Assembly (NCBI GenBank): GCA_949710005.1
Contig: OX453275.1
Location: forward strand, 5,240,969-5,304,968
Origin: Ricordea florida
Lineage: Eukaryota; Cnidaria; Anthozoa; Corallimorpharia; Ricordeidae
Direction of reading: 5' to 3'
DNA length: 64,000 nucleotides
Shown: piece after piece, positions 36,221 through 48,000 of the stretch
Layout of the letters: every line of letters begins with the position of its first letter
How positions within the stretch are numbered: position 1 is the stretch's first letter
Notes under the pieces: model-generated
What the model was told of the DNA's origin: nothing
Database searches by the model: none
The model's input: the letters and a program-made list of their open reading frames with translations, nothing else
Program-made: the position numbers and the translations under genes

Positions 36221-39200
36221 ATGACTCTGATTATTGTCAAGAAGTCCGTGTCTATCTCGGACGCTACAGAAATTCCACCTGAACGCCGTTCAACAAATCG
36301 GGATGGCTACAGTTTCCTAACACCGTTTTCTTTCTCCGCTGCTATGGGCCACGAAGACAAGAAAGGAATCTTCGACATCCGCAGACCAAGGCAAAATGCT
36401 AAAAGGGCCAAAATATGTGGAATGCTGCCTGTAAGTTGCTCTTATATATTACTTATGTTTAACACTTTCGACACTATCATTGGCGGACTTCAGCTGCTAG
36501 GCCACGACACGATATGCTGGGTCATGAAAATAAACAGCCTCGGTTAAGGGACTGACCATTAGAAAAGTGATGGGGGGGGGGTGGAATTTTCAGCTTGCAC
36601 GAATTTGTTTTTTCGTGGTGAACCCCTCTGCGCGAATTTTTTTTACTACGTGTAAAAAAGTCACAATTGGACCTTCCTTCTTCATGAATTTTTTTTACCT
36701 TCTTCTTTGCATGAATTTTTTTTTCTTGGCATTTTCCCTTGCATGAATTTTTTTTGGGTTTTTTCCCCACCCACCCCCCCCATCACTTTTCTAATGGTCC
36801 GTCCCTAAGACTGCTAAAACCAGTCCGATTAGGAGGGTATTGATGGGGGTGGTGACTTGACGCTTGGCGGTAAAACGTTAAGCTTTTTTGACGGTTGACG
36901 GCTAAATTTTAGGCCGTTTGACGGCTGACGGTTAACCCCATCAAGAAACTCAATAGAAGGTTGCAACATTGTTAGCCAAGTGCTAGACGCGCCATACTGG
37001 ATGACCTCTCATCAACATTTTACTCTGTACCAACTATAAGGAACGTCTGTGTGCCTTCACTGAATTCACGAAGCAAGAACCTATTAGGTCAAAGGCACTC
37101 TGTCATCAATATGGAAGCCAACCAGCAAAATTAAATGTTTCTGGATTTTGTGTTAACATGTTGGAACGTCTGGCAACGCGTCCAGCAACATTCAGCCGCC
37201 TGTCCAGCAATGTTTTTTCTTCCCCTGTCAGCAACATTTATCTGCATTTTAGGTTTAACTGCTTGGCCAGTAATGTCAGTCTAGGCTCGCGTCCAGCAAT
37301 GTTTAGCCGGGTCCTAGTCTACTTTCTCATTCTCTCTGCAGCCATCCGTAAGGAAAACAAAAAGGAGAGGGACAGTGTCGTCTTCTGCGGAGAATCATAC
37401 AGAGCAATTTGTTCGGCAATCCCCTGTTGTGTCAGATTTCCTCCTTACCAAGGGCCTTGGGACCTTCCACCGAAGGGAGTCTTGTAAAAGAGACTCTAGA
37501 ATAACAAATGGTCAGTTAGCTTCTATTTACTTTACTATTCAGTGAATCAAATCATGCAGTGTGACCATTCTTTGGAAAGCTACTGAACAGTACTGTACTG
37601 TGGTACTGTTTGTTTTACTATACAGTGTGGTTCTAACTTTTTCATCTGTGGATCAAACCATGCAGTGTGACCATTCTTTGGAAAGCTACTGAACAGTACT
37701 GTACTGTGGTACTGTTTGTTTTACTATACAGTGTGGTTCTATCTTTTTCATCTGTGGATCAAACCATGCAGTGTGACTATTCTTTGGAAAGCTACTGAAC
37801 AGTAGTGTACTGTGGTACTGTATGTACTATACAGTGTGGTTCTTACTTTTTCATCTGTGGATCAAACCATGAAATGTGACAATTCTTTGGAAAGCTACAA
37901 TACTGAACTGTGCTGTGGAAGTGTTTTTCTAACCATTTTCATTTGTGTATAAAACCATGTACGATATGCAGTGGTTACCAATATTTTTTCTTTTTCTCTG
38001 GTTGTAGATTCAAAAGAGGTAGACAACTCTGTGACTAGAGTGGGAAAACAAACTGAAATGCCCCCTGAAAGGTAGGAGTTGTATAGACCACATTACATAA
38101 AGGTTTGATCATTTCATCCAAATACATGCATTATCCTCGAACGTTGTATGAAAAACGCCTCATTGGTGGAGGACCTTCTGTTCGCAACACACAGCAAAAT
38201 ATATTATTTGGAACAATGGATAGAGTTTTCCGAGTTGGGTCAGTTAGAATAGCAGGACTCGATCGAGGTTAAGAGCCTGCATGCTGGCATATCTTTAACT
38301 CACTTTGAACTACATATTGATTCTTTTATGAATCCTTAGGCCACGATCCAAGAGTGACCCCACTCCGCAACAAACAAAGTGTGAGCACGAAGTAAGATTT
38401 AAGCTTCGCCAAACGAGAAGCATGATGACTCTGCCGCACTTGAGGTCTATATCTGGTATCAGGGATAGCTTCACTTCAACACGAATGTCTAATTTGGTTC
38501 TTAAGTTCCCTGAAAAATCTGTTCTTTCTCTTGCGCAAGACGAGAATGATCGAACTCAGGTGAATTTATCATGTTCAAGCGTTGTATCGACGATGGCGCT
38601 AAACAACGTGCGCCGGCGAAGAGGGGACAGTGGTGTTCATATCACTGATGAAGCTGTGCTAACGTGGAGGAGAGATGAAGGTCCCAGTCAGTGGCTCGTA
38701 CGACGAGTTTCAACTAAAAGCAGCTTACAGTCCAACTACATCCCAAGTTTGGAAAATGTTATCGAAGAACCTTTGGACGTGGAAGAAGTGAAAGCGACTT
38801 TGAGGGCTTCGATACCTTCGTGGCAGAAGTTGGAAGGCCAAACTGAGGAGCTCACGGAAGGCGTGATTCTTCAAGGGTGGAAAGACATTGGTGAAGTTGT
38901 TGTTAGCCACTGGACACGTTCAGACCAGCAACAGAGTGAAATACGCTTAGAATTTGCAACAAATTGTGATCAGCTCCGTACAGGTCATTTTAGAAAGAGC
39001 TGCTCCTTTGAACACAGAACTTCGTCATCCCTTTGTGCAGTGAACAAGTTGTCACATGAATTTCTGGCATGTCAGTCTTCCCCAACGGTGGGTTATGGTT
39101 AATCTTGAATGATAAACTCTCGGCAATATTTACGTAAGTCATTATGATGTAATCGCCTCTTGTAATTTCAAAGATATTTCCAGTTTTGGGAAAATTCATG

Positions 39201-40657
39201 ATTTCGGTTGTCAAAAGGTTAAGCCCTACTTTTTCTCTACTTGCTCTTTCCTTGCGATTTTAATTTATAGTAGCTAGCTTATAATCACCGCTTGCAATAT
39301 TTACGAGTTTAGGAACACTAGTAATGCTCTTCTAAAAGTTATATTTGCACCCTAGCACAAGGTCAAAGAGCTATAGGAAAAATGACACTCATTCATCAGT
39401 TGAAGCATTATCAGTCAACCAATGGCAACACACACCAATGTATCTTTAGCTTGTGGCCATATACCATCCTAATAGTGCTCGACAAAGAATTTACTGAAAA
39501 CTAAACAGTTGAGAATTGCATTGTCGTCACTAGAACTAGCCTACGTGTAACCGCACCCTCCCCCCCAAGGAAAAAACGTTTTTTCCTTGGGGGGAGGGTG
39601 CATTACAGACATAGTTTGATGCTACTCTGGTTTGAAATAGTGAATGTAACTTAAAAATTCACCGACCTGACCTTTCAATACTGCTGTCTAGTGTCTTCTC
39701 CAGGGTGATTGGACAATAATGAGTTTCTTTTCTATTCTTAAGATTTGTGGATCAGAGAAAAATTCAGAGATGACCATGGAAAAAATAAGCGGGGAAGGAC
39801 AACCAAAGAAAGGACGAGAGGATACAGAAACTAGTGAGAACATGTCTTTTGACTACACTACAGAATTAGAAAAAGAAGCCTTAGGTCAAATTAAGCGTTG
39901 GAGAAAGGAGTTCACTAACTGGTTAGATCAACGTTCTCGTCAGTGGCTGGGTGGCATGAAAAGTAGGAGGCTCGTTGGAGGAAACCAGAAAATTCACATA
40001 TCCACGCCATCTCCTTCGTCATGTCCCCTTTTTAAAAAATATACCTCCTCTTCTTGCCAAGAAAGGAATATTCCTGGCTCTGTACTTGACGTTGACGAAA
40101 CGAAAGGGGTGAGGCATTCACTCGAGTTTCAGAGAGTTTGTGATGCCTGTGAAACTGACATGAAAGTCGCAGAACAACTGGGCACTGTTGAGAGGTTATT
40201 AGGAGAAGTCGAGAAGAAGAGAACGAAATACAAAAAACAGGGAGAAAACAGAGGAATATTACAGTACACGGTCGAGTCTGGGCACAGCCAGGAAACTGGA
40301 CGAATTGCCAACGATGTTGTCTCTTTGACTAAAACGTTGGCGCACGAGGAATTCACAACTTCTACAGAATACAAAGTGAGACGATTGCTGACTTCTCTTA
40401 GAGAAAACATTGATTCTGTTTTTCTCGCAACCATTAACCACGTGACTGAACTAATTGACACGAAGAGTTCTCCGAAAAAGGAGGATACAGATGTAAAGTT
40501 TGCCGCTTTACCGTTTTTACAAGAACTTTTTGGTTGGAAAATAAAAACCCTAGAACGAGAACGCGATCATATGTGCGAAGAAAATGACGCTCTAAAGAAG
40601 CGGATAGCAGACCTCGAGGCCGGAGTGAAAGAACAGATAGTGGAAGACAATTTTTAG
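36221..40657 (+). CDS. Uncharacterised 701-aa protein with C-terminal coiled coil, 5 exons
   Basis: I do not recognise this gene. Exons: 36221-36430, 37342-37510, 38008-38071, 38340-39087, 39743-40657. All borders are GT-AG and every phase agrees (0,1,2,0), giving 701 aa. The last junction is the least certain: the exon 4 donor is GTGGGT and the exon 5 acceptor follows a strong pyrimidine tract (TTTCTTTTCTATTCTTAAG). Residues 1-150 are basic and probably disordered. Exon 4 (148-397) holds a mixed region with EAVLTWRRDEGPSQWLVRR and LRASIPSWQKLEGQ. Exon 5 has KRWRKEFTNWLDQRSRQWL near residues 440-460, a charged helical middle and a coiled coil at about 660-697 (ERERDHMCEENDALKKRI). No signal peptide or membrane segment is seen. 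It is convergent with the gene ending at 41647. A cytoskeletal or ciliary role is conceivable but unsupported. Confidence 0.7.
36548..36805. mobile_element. Harbinger-type MITE, GGGACGGACC family copy 1
   Basis: 258 bp. Termini GGGAC(T/G)GACCATTAGAAAAG inverted, each followed inward by a G/C run; target TAA duplicated at 36545-36547 and 36806-36808. The interior holds several GCATGAATTTTTTTT repeats. A 290-bp copy is at 57845-58134. Intron 1 of the uncharacterised gene. Confidence 0.85.
37535..37930. repeat. 106-bp tandem repeat, about 4 units
   Basis: Anchor GTGACCATTCTTTGGAAAGC (or a close variant) starts at 37561, 37667, 37773 and 37876 (periods 106, 106, 103). Units also contain CAGTACTGTACTGTGGTACTG. 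The reverse complement of the same unit is found at 57283-57520 in ABAT intron 10. Intron 2 of the uncharacterised gene. Confidence 0.85.
39553..39601. repeat. 49-bp near-perfect palindrome
   Basis: GCACCCTCCC... on the left pairs with ...GGGAGGGTGC on the right around a central AAAAAACGTTTTTT. The left arm and its 5' flank resemble 9105-9146. Lies in the last intron of the uncharacterised gene. Confidence 0.7.
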
Positions 40658-41646
40658 CCGAGCCATTGATATTATCAATGTCTTGACGCATACAGTAAAA
40701 TGTTATATGAAAGAAATCGTGAAAAGGAAAACAGTAATGATTTTGAGAATCTAAAAACTATTGTGCGGTACTAAATCATACCACATGCCACATTATTGCA
40801 CTTGCTTTCTCATTGTGCAATAATGTATACTACATGCAACACTCGATGTTATACCATACCGCATCGCTAAAATCTTACAATACCTTTCCGACTATACCAC
40901 TAAACTATAATACAACTGTGACACCTTGCCACAACAAAACAATGTCACATCATATCAGGATATACTTCAAAAGTAGGGTTAATAATGCTGTACCAACTAT
41001 GCAGTACTACCCATGTAGTGTGTAGACCTCAACATGTGAGAATCGCATTTTTCATTCCGTAGAGAATTTGAAATGAAGATGTGAAGGAAATATGACGGAA
41101 CAAACACCGTGAGATGAACAAAGCACATGGGATACTTATGGAGTCTGCATGACAAACTCAAGTGTTAATTAGCCTCGTACTTGGCTTGCAGAGCCGGCCC
41201 ATAATACACCAGTTCATAAGATGCTTTGACATACTTTCACACGACTTAATCAACCAAGATGAAACGAAAAACATCCGACCCCAGCACCTGATATGAGGAC
41301 TTTTGCATAATAAGCACAATTTAAGACCCCGTTAACTGACCCAAGTTTGCCTCGCTAACCCAGCTAAAAATGTATTGAGTTTTTGCGATATCGTCTCACT
41401 CAGATTTATAATTGAGTACTTTGTAGATGGGGACTGGACATTGGTGATATTCTTATTAAACGATCTGTATACTTCTTCGCCTCCTTTTATCGAGATGAAA
41501 TGAAAATCTTTCATTTTTCTCAAACTTTCTTTTAATTGTAAAACTCAAAATCGCCATTCCGTGTTAGCATCAATACATGTATAAAAGATGTAATTGGAAA
41601 ACTGCCATTTCACAGCTTCTGCAACACACTGCATTCCTATTTGCTG
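40658..41646. other. Convergent intergenic region
   Basis: Between the stop codons of the two unrecognised genes. It should contain both 3' ends. No gene, element or clear structured repeat is seen. Confidence 0.4.
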
Positions 41647-42785
41647 TTACTCAGCAACGCATCTCGTCGGCTCTCTTCCCTCCCTTCTCGTAAGAACATT
41701 CTTTCGCAGCAGTCCTTTTTTGCTTAAAAGAAAGTATACAGACACAAACAAACACCAAATAGGCAAACTCCAACTTCTGCTTTGAAGGTAACAATATTTC
41801 TGTCTTTGGCCTTGGTTAAGGGCTCTTAATTAACGGATTCGCAATCAAACATTTGTTGGAAAAGATTCCCCGCAAAGGTTTCTTAACACGGGATAAAAAG
41901 CGTACATGTGATAATAGTGGCTTACTTTTGATCAAATATGTCATGCAATAAACTCTTTGCTTCCTCACTCTTAATACCCTTACTTTGTTTCGATCTTTTC
42001 TTGATCAAAAGTAATGCTAATTCTACGTCGTCCATCCAAGAATCACATATAGTGTTGTTCGACATTTTCTCAACATCCTTGAGTTTGCACTCAATCAGTT
42101 CTTCCAACGTACAAATCGACGAATATCTCATCTCGAAGTTTTGCGCTTGTGAAGAAGAACTCGACGTTGAAACTGTTGAAGCCGTTGAGGTTCTTCGAGA
42201 ACTTTCTCCCACCTTTCCTTCCGAACTCATTCCATCCTGCTGCAGGTTTTGGATATAATGTTCCATTTTCAAGTGCCTGTCTTCAAAATCCTCATCTTCG
42301 TATTCGAGGCGATTTTCCAATTCCATTTGGCGCAACAGCTCGGCTGCTTGAAGAACTTCTTGCTTATCACTTTTGTTTTTCTTTTTTCCAGGACTTTCCT
42401 TTGGTTCGGACTTGACCTCCTTCTCGGCCTCTGGCGGCGTCGGTGATCTTTTAGGGAAGCGAGTCCATTTTCTCTGTGATTTTGGGCTTGGAAGAGACTC
42501 CGGCGAACACTGTCTTACTTGTTCATCTTTTGCCGGCTTTTCTTCCTTTACTTCCCTTCCCATTTCTTTTGACGCAACGCTTGGAGGAGGCTTGGCTGGT
42601 TCTTGCTCCCTCTCCTCGTCTTTCTTACCTGGTTTAGAACGGGAATTTCTAGGGCCATCGGTTTGTTCGGAAGGCCAGTCAGAAAAAGTTTCTTTTACCA
42701 GCTCTTCAAGGAATGTTTCCGTATCATCCCCGTAAACTTTGTCAATTAGCGTCTTTCTTGGCTTTAGTTTAGCATGTTGTGACAT
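41647..42785 (-). CDS. Uncharacterised disordered charged protein, 1-2 exons
   Basis: I do not recognise this gene. The main exon (42785 down to 41926) encodes 286 residues: MSQHAKLKPRKTLIDKVYG, a short predicted helix (TETFLEELVKETFSDW), then a long lysine/glutamate/proline-rich disordered stretch with SP motifs (kinase-site-like: LPSPKSQRK, RSPTPPEAE). A glutamate-rich helix (LLRQMELENRLEYEDEDFED), a serine-rich linker and a C-terminal helical part (TLEELIECKLKDVEKM) follow. Read straight on, the frame stops at 41922. However, that stop lies within a good splice donor (AAAA|GTAAGC), and an acceptor with a strong pyrimidine tract at 41723 opens a phase-matching exon 41722-41647 adding 25 residues (311 aa in total). 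I favour the two-exon form; the 287-aa single-exon form is the alternative. Confidence 0.6.
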
Positions 42786-43832
42786 TTCGCCAGGTCTACA
42801 CTACAGCTGCGTCTCTTCTCCTTCTCAAAAATTGTCTTGCCAAATCTTGGACAACTTTGATCTTTTAACCGTAACAAATTAAATTATTGGAAACTTTGCT
42901 TATGTTACCTTGGAATGGCGGTACGTTTCGAGAGTCAAGGTTTTTACCACTAATTAACTGACTTCAAAATGGTTTCCTTTTAGAATCTCGCATCTCTTAT
43001 TTCTTCCTTTGAAATGAGATAAACATATAGAAAAATAAGAATCTAGCATTCAATCAGGTGAAAAAAGGGCGAAAAATACCCTCTTTGTAGTCAAATCTCC
43101 AAACTAGCGGTTGTCCCAAACAAAGGGCCGTGAACCAAAGAAAGCATTTTTTAAGTTGTACTTCTTAAGTTTGATTGAACTGCAATACGTAAGCCTCTTA
43201 AGTTGTTAAAAGTCGCTAAAAAGACTATTGTTATACTTTTTACAGCTTTGAAAAATTTATGTTGGCAACATTCAAATCCAAAGCGATTTTAAACTTTGAG
43301 TGATGAATAATTCACGATTTCAAACTAAACCATCTTAACTAGCTGCTAATAAATTAATGATGAACTTTGCACATGTTCGAAAAATCAGCCAAAATGTGGA
43401 GCTTTCAGTATGATCACACTGCAGGACGATTCAAAGAAACAGATAGAAAAAAACCAGTGAAAAGTGCCTGTTTCGTTTGCCGCAAATCTTTGACAAAGCA
43501 CTCGAACTAAAACGCGTTTCATGCTATCCAATCAAGCAAGAGCTAGCGCTAGGTTTCCGCTGATTGTGATGTCATCTGAGAGTAACACATTGTTGTCTTG
43601 GCACTTTCTTGAGCTAAGCCGCTCTCATTCGCCCAATTAAAGTTAGAACGTCAAAGTGTAGTAAGGGTATGTTAAAGCCACAGGTATGCGCACTGAGGCG
43701 ACAGTGGTAGAAGGGATAAGAGCCTGTTGCTACCAAAAAAAAAAACAACAACAAAAAAAGCAACCAAACAAACAAGTATTGTGGGGATAGTTTCTAAAGA
43801 AACTGGTGCTGCGTCGGTGGGAAATTGAAACT

Positions 43833-44000
43833 CAAGAAACTGGGTAAATCAAACGAGTTGATTAAGTAAGTTATACCACCGTAAGGTAAAAGGGAGGTGC
43901 TGACGTTTCGAGCGTTAGCCCTTCGTCGGCGCGAATTTCGCTTTTACCTTACGGTGGTATAACTTACTTAATCAACTCGTTTGATTTACCCAGTTTCTTG
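43833..44000. repeat. 59-bp perfect palindrome with 50-bp spacer
   Basis: Left arm 43833-43891 and right arm 43942-44000 are exact reverse complements over 59 bp by direct comparison; the arms start CAAGAAACTGGGTAAATCAA. The spacer includes, on the minus strand, CCGACGA, AGGGCTAACGCTC and GAAACGTC (43902-43929). Confidence 0.9.
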
Positions 44001-44059
44001 TGAAACAAACAAACAAACAAACAAACAAAAAATCAAAAATAGAGCTCAAAAGACAGCAT

Positions 44060-44102
44060 CCATGGACAGCTATTTCGGCCTTGTTAGGCCTCATCAGCAT
44101 GG
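44060..44102 (-). ncRNA. Type-I hammerhead ribozyme
   Basis: On the minus strand, in order: stem I strand CCAUG (44102-44098), CUGAUGA (44097-44091), stem II GGCC, loop UAACAA, GGCC (44090-44077), GAAA (44076-44073), a minimal stem III UAGCUGU, the cleavage triplet GUC ending at 44065, and the second stem I strand CAUGG (44064-44060), which pairs fully with CCAUG. All conserved core bases of the hammerhead are present. Stem III contains the self-complementary AGCU, as expected for hammerheads that act as dimers. Predicted to self-cleave 3' of the C at 44065. Confidence 0.8.
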
Positions 44103-44548
44103 CACAACTAGGAGATGAGCTCTTGGTAGCAACAGGGTCTTACCTCTTCTGCCACTGTCGCCTTAGTGCGCATGCTTGTGGCTCTAACTTACCCTTATTA
44201 CATTTTGACGTAGTCATCTCAAGCCACATCCCAATACCCTACCATTTTCCAATTAAAGATCACTTGCACGGTCGAGTGGTGAAGGGGAATAATGGAATAA
44301 GAATAAAGGAATTTTTTTGTTGAGATTTAAGAGTAGAGCCATTTTGTGGGGAGGAAAATCGGAATGACGACTTCCCTTGGAATAATCGATTTGTTGAGTT
44401 TGAAGTAATGAAGGACAGTTTTACTGTAATCAATCTCATAATTTCGCTCATCGTGAGTGAATGGAATAATGAACGCCAGATTATTCCTCTTCAGCCCCTG
44501 ATGCGTGATACAAGAATAACGCATACATATCATGTATTTGGTCTAAAA

Positions 44549-44804
44549 GTAATAATGAAATTTATTTGAGTGTCAACTGTATTTAGCACTAACGTACTAA
44601 TTGGGGACACTGTATAGCACAAATGAAATCATATTAAACTGAATTAAATTAAATCAAATCAAATGTTGGTTTTTGTAGAGAGGGGAAAACCGGAGTACCC
44701 TGAGAAAAATCTCTGGGAGCAGAGTAGAGAGTCGAGTAGGGAATCGAACCCGGGCCACATTGGTGGAAGGCAAGCGCTCTCACCACTACGCCAACCCTGC
44801 TCCT
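44549..44804 (-). mobile_element. tRNA-derived SINE, family 1 copy 2
   Basis: Same head and body as the copy at 13635-13970: A box TTGGCGTAGTGG, B box GGGTTCGATTCC, shared GAGTGTCAACTGTAT end. The part just downstream of the B box is shorter by about 25 bp. Confidence 0.8.
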
Positions 44805-45047
44805 AAATCCGACAACCGCTGCTTTCGAATTTCTTATAAGTGCAGAATTAAAAGGAGTGAAAAACAAACGTCAAGAGATAGAGACCGTGACGCAAATCTG
44901 GCGTTACATTGGCGTCACGCCTATCGCATCGCGGGGTTATGAGGCCTGGCTACTTTACAGAAATTAGGCAATCTTGTTTTTCACCGATCCTTCGACTTCT
45001 CTCGCGCGATTGACTGCTCCAGTTTGGTAACTACCTCTGTTGGGAAA

Positions 45048-48000
45048 ATGGCCGTCTTTCAGTCCAGAAGTCAGTTATGGAGGGCATTACCTTACCTGTA
45101 CAGACAGACGAGGGGTATGTTCAATATGGCGAATCAATTACGTGATATGTTTATTTTTAAAATATGGTTTGCAATACTCCCAGATCTAGGCAGTACTTTG
45201 ATTTCATTTACTGAGCAGAGTACCAACAAACCGTCAAGCTTCGATCCGGTGTCAGTAAAACCTCAGTTAGGGATTCGGTGTGGGAGTCTGCTTTTTTACG
45301 TCTCATTTTCTGGTACTCGGAAAATTCATTACCACAAGCGAACGGAATGATTTCCGCACACGTCCCTACTTCATTATGCATGCTGTAGCCATACTGTTTC
45401 ATTCTGCAATAACAAGAAATGTTAACATGGGTATTACCATAAACAATTCATCTGCTGTATGCATAACGAAGTAGGGACCTGTCCAGAAATCTTGCCAAAT
45501 ATGGAATGAATATATTTGAATGGCCGTCATCAAGGTGTTTGAATTCTTCCCGGCTGTCGACTGTATGGATAAGAGTGATTACCAGCAATGTTATGACACA
45601 CAAAAAAGAAGGGAATGATTTCCGCACAGGTCCCTACTTTATTATGCATGCTGTAGCGATATTGTATCATTCTGCAATAACAAAAAAATGTTTACATGTG
45701 AACAATTCATCAGGTGCATGCATAATGAAGTAGGGACCGGTGCGGAAATCTTGCCAAAAGAAGTCCCATTACGTTAAATCTTCTTGTTTTTGGAGAGTTG
45801 GCAGGTATGTCAGATCAATGGCTCTCCAGAAATCACCAGTCGTTCATGTGACGTGAAACACCTTTTGGAATTCTTGATTTCTGTTTCGAAATTGTTTCGT
45901 TTGATGACCATTTAAAGAACCTCAAATCACTGAGTGCAGTTTGTATATTTTAATTTGCTTTTAAAGTTGATGGGCCTAGCTGATGGACCGTTTTGCTGGG
46001 CTAATGAACCTCTGTTGCAGTTCACTGGAGTGTGGGCCGGTGGGGTACTCCCAGAAAATTGGGTAGGGGTGTACAGTCCGCTTACCAAAACCCTTACCCT
46101 ATTTACCGGTATGACCAAACTCTGCAATTTTCCCTACCCTATTTATGACCTGAACAAAAATTTCATACCCAATTTAATTTAGGACCATTAAATAAATACC
46201 CTGTTTCAGACCTGCCTTATAATTATTTCCACAGTTTAGACGAATATTAAAGTCAATGTTTATCTGCTTTTCTGATTAGGTAGGTTACAAAACTGCATGT
46301 GCAAAGTTTTGAGCTCAGAATTCCACATTATAGTGTGAGTGCAAAAATCGATACCCTATTTATTACCAAAATGGCTAAAATCAATACCCTATTTACGACC
46401 AAAACGGCTGAAAAACCATACCCTATAGCCCATATACGAGAGTACCCCCCAGAACTGTAGGCACTATTGATGTGCCAGCTTCCAAGCAACGTCTTTATGG
46501 TAGTGGCAATTAGTGGTGATAATTCCAGGGTTATCCCATGTGCACCCAATAGCATGGTTGGTTAGGCACACATGTTCCCGCTAAGGCAGAGTTTTTTTTT
46601 TTTGTTTGAAAGCAACACTGCTTTTTGGTGTTCTTTTAAGTGAGTACCCAATGGATGTTTTGTCTGCCCAATGACTGTATTCCTGATTACAATCATTGCA
46701 AGGGATAAAATAAGTGGTATCACTTCTTGGCTTGTTGTTTTGTTTTTGGCATTATAAAGTTGTTACTGAACTGAATTACTTCTCAGTCAATAAAAAGAAC
46801 TTAGCTAGCCAATGTGCAGGCATCTTGAGATGCAATATTTGTATGTTGTTAATGAATAATTATTGTATATGTACAGTTTATAGGAGAAAGCAAGTAACAC
46901 TGTCTTCCTCAATGGTAGCAGAATTTGAAGAGTATGATAAACCTGTGTTAAAAACCACAGTCCCTGGGCCACGCTCTAAGGTCAGTTACATGTGCTGTGC
47001 TTGTAGTGAGCTTACCTTTTGCCTTCTTTTGGTGGACTGCAACATTTTTTGGGCCATTTATCATCATTAAAGTAAGAAGTAATACTATTTATTATATAGA
47101 CATGAGTGTTTTGCTGGGAATATTTACATGTACCACTTGTAAAATTCACATGAAACTACATCGGAGACATGATAGTGGTATATTCCATATCCTCACTTGT
47201 GAGGATTAATCAGTGGCGTTGTTTCCTGCCTTGCATGATTCAGTTTGTGGGCAAAGCTGCCAAATGAACATCTTAATGTGAAAAGATTACATGTTAGCTC
47301 GAAGATAAGAATTTTATGTTCTTGTGGTAAGAACAATATCTGCGCTGCAGTTGTTTGTGAGACATTGTTCTTGCCGCTCAATCATAAAATTCATATCTTC
47401 TTGCCACTGTGTAATATTCTCTATTTATAGGGAATTTTATGGTGTTAAATTACGCTTCATTTACATATTTTAATTTGCATTTACGGTATAGTTAGTGTCT
47501 TTTCTCATTCCATTCTATTGTGTGCTGTCTTATCCTGTCCTATTCCATTCTATTTCATTTATTCTATTTTATCCCACCCTATCTCATTCTTGTCTATTCT
47601 ATTTGTGTATTTATTCTCTATTGTATTTCTACTCTGTTCTATTTACTATAACTATTCTACACTGTTCTTTTTTATTTTACTCTTTTCTACTCCATTGAAC
47701 TCAATTATACTTGTCTGTTTTATTGTACTCTAATAATATTCCAGCTCTTAAACTCTGTATTCTGTTTTTTTTTTTCTATTCCATTCTGTTCTATCTTATG
47801 CTTTCTGTTTTGTTTTTGTTCTGTTCTATCCCACTCCAGAGCATATTTTTATGGCAAGCTAGTTACATTAATTTGTCAAAGTAAAATTTCATTTGTGTTA
47901 CATCACCCAAGTATTTCCTGTGTGACTCACCTTCTGAATCCATTTCTTTGAAACAATTAATGGTCAATGAACTAAAAAATGTCATAATTTTTTGAGACAT

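Larger units (their letters stand above)
43638..44215. mobile_element. Inverted-repeat remnant of a hammerhead-bearing retroelement, possibly Penelope-like
   Basis: A segment of about 100 bp containing ATGCGCACTGAGGCGACAGT occurs at 43638-43735 (plus) and inverted at about 44117-44215. Between them lie a perfect 59-bp palindrome (43833-43891 and 43942-44000, 50-bp spacer), an AAAC microsatellite (44003-44029) and a hammerhead ribozyme (44060-44102, minus). The palindrome spacer carries a second, degenerate hammerhead core. Penelope-like elements and small retrozymes are known to carry hammerheads; no reverse transcriptase or GIY-YIG endonuclease is present, so the assignment is inferred. Confidence 0.6.
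42786..45047. other. Intergenic region between the disordered-protein gene and ABAT
   Basis: The two genes are divergent here, 2.26 kb apart, so their promoters lie in this interval. Its middle (43638-44215) is repeat-derived with a hammerhead ribozyme and a long palindrome, and a SINE is at 44549-44804. 42786-43630 shows nothing I can name. Confidence 0.4.

Noticed and set aside
45111-46890. ABAT exon 2 starting at TATAG|GAGAAAG
   Set aside because: This acceptor breaks the frame from exon 1; the acceptor GTACAG at 46871-46876 restores it.
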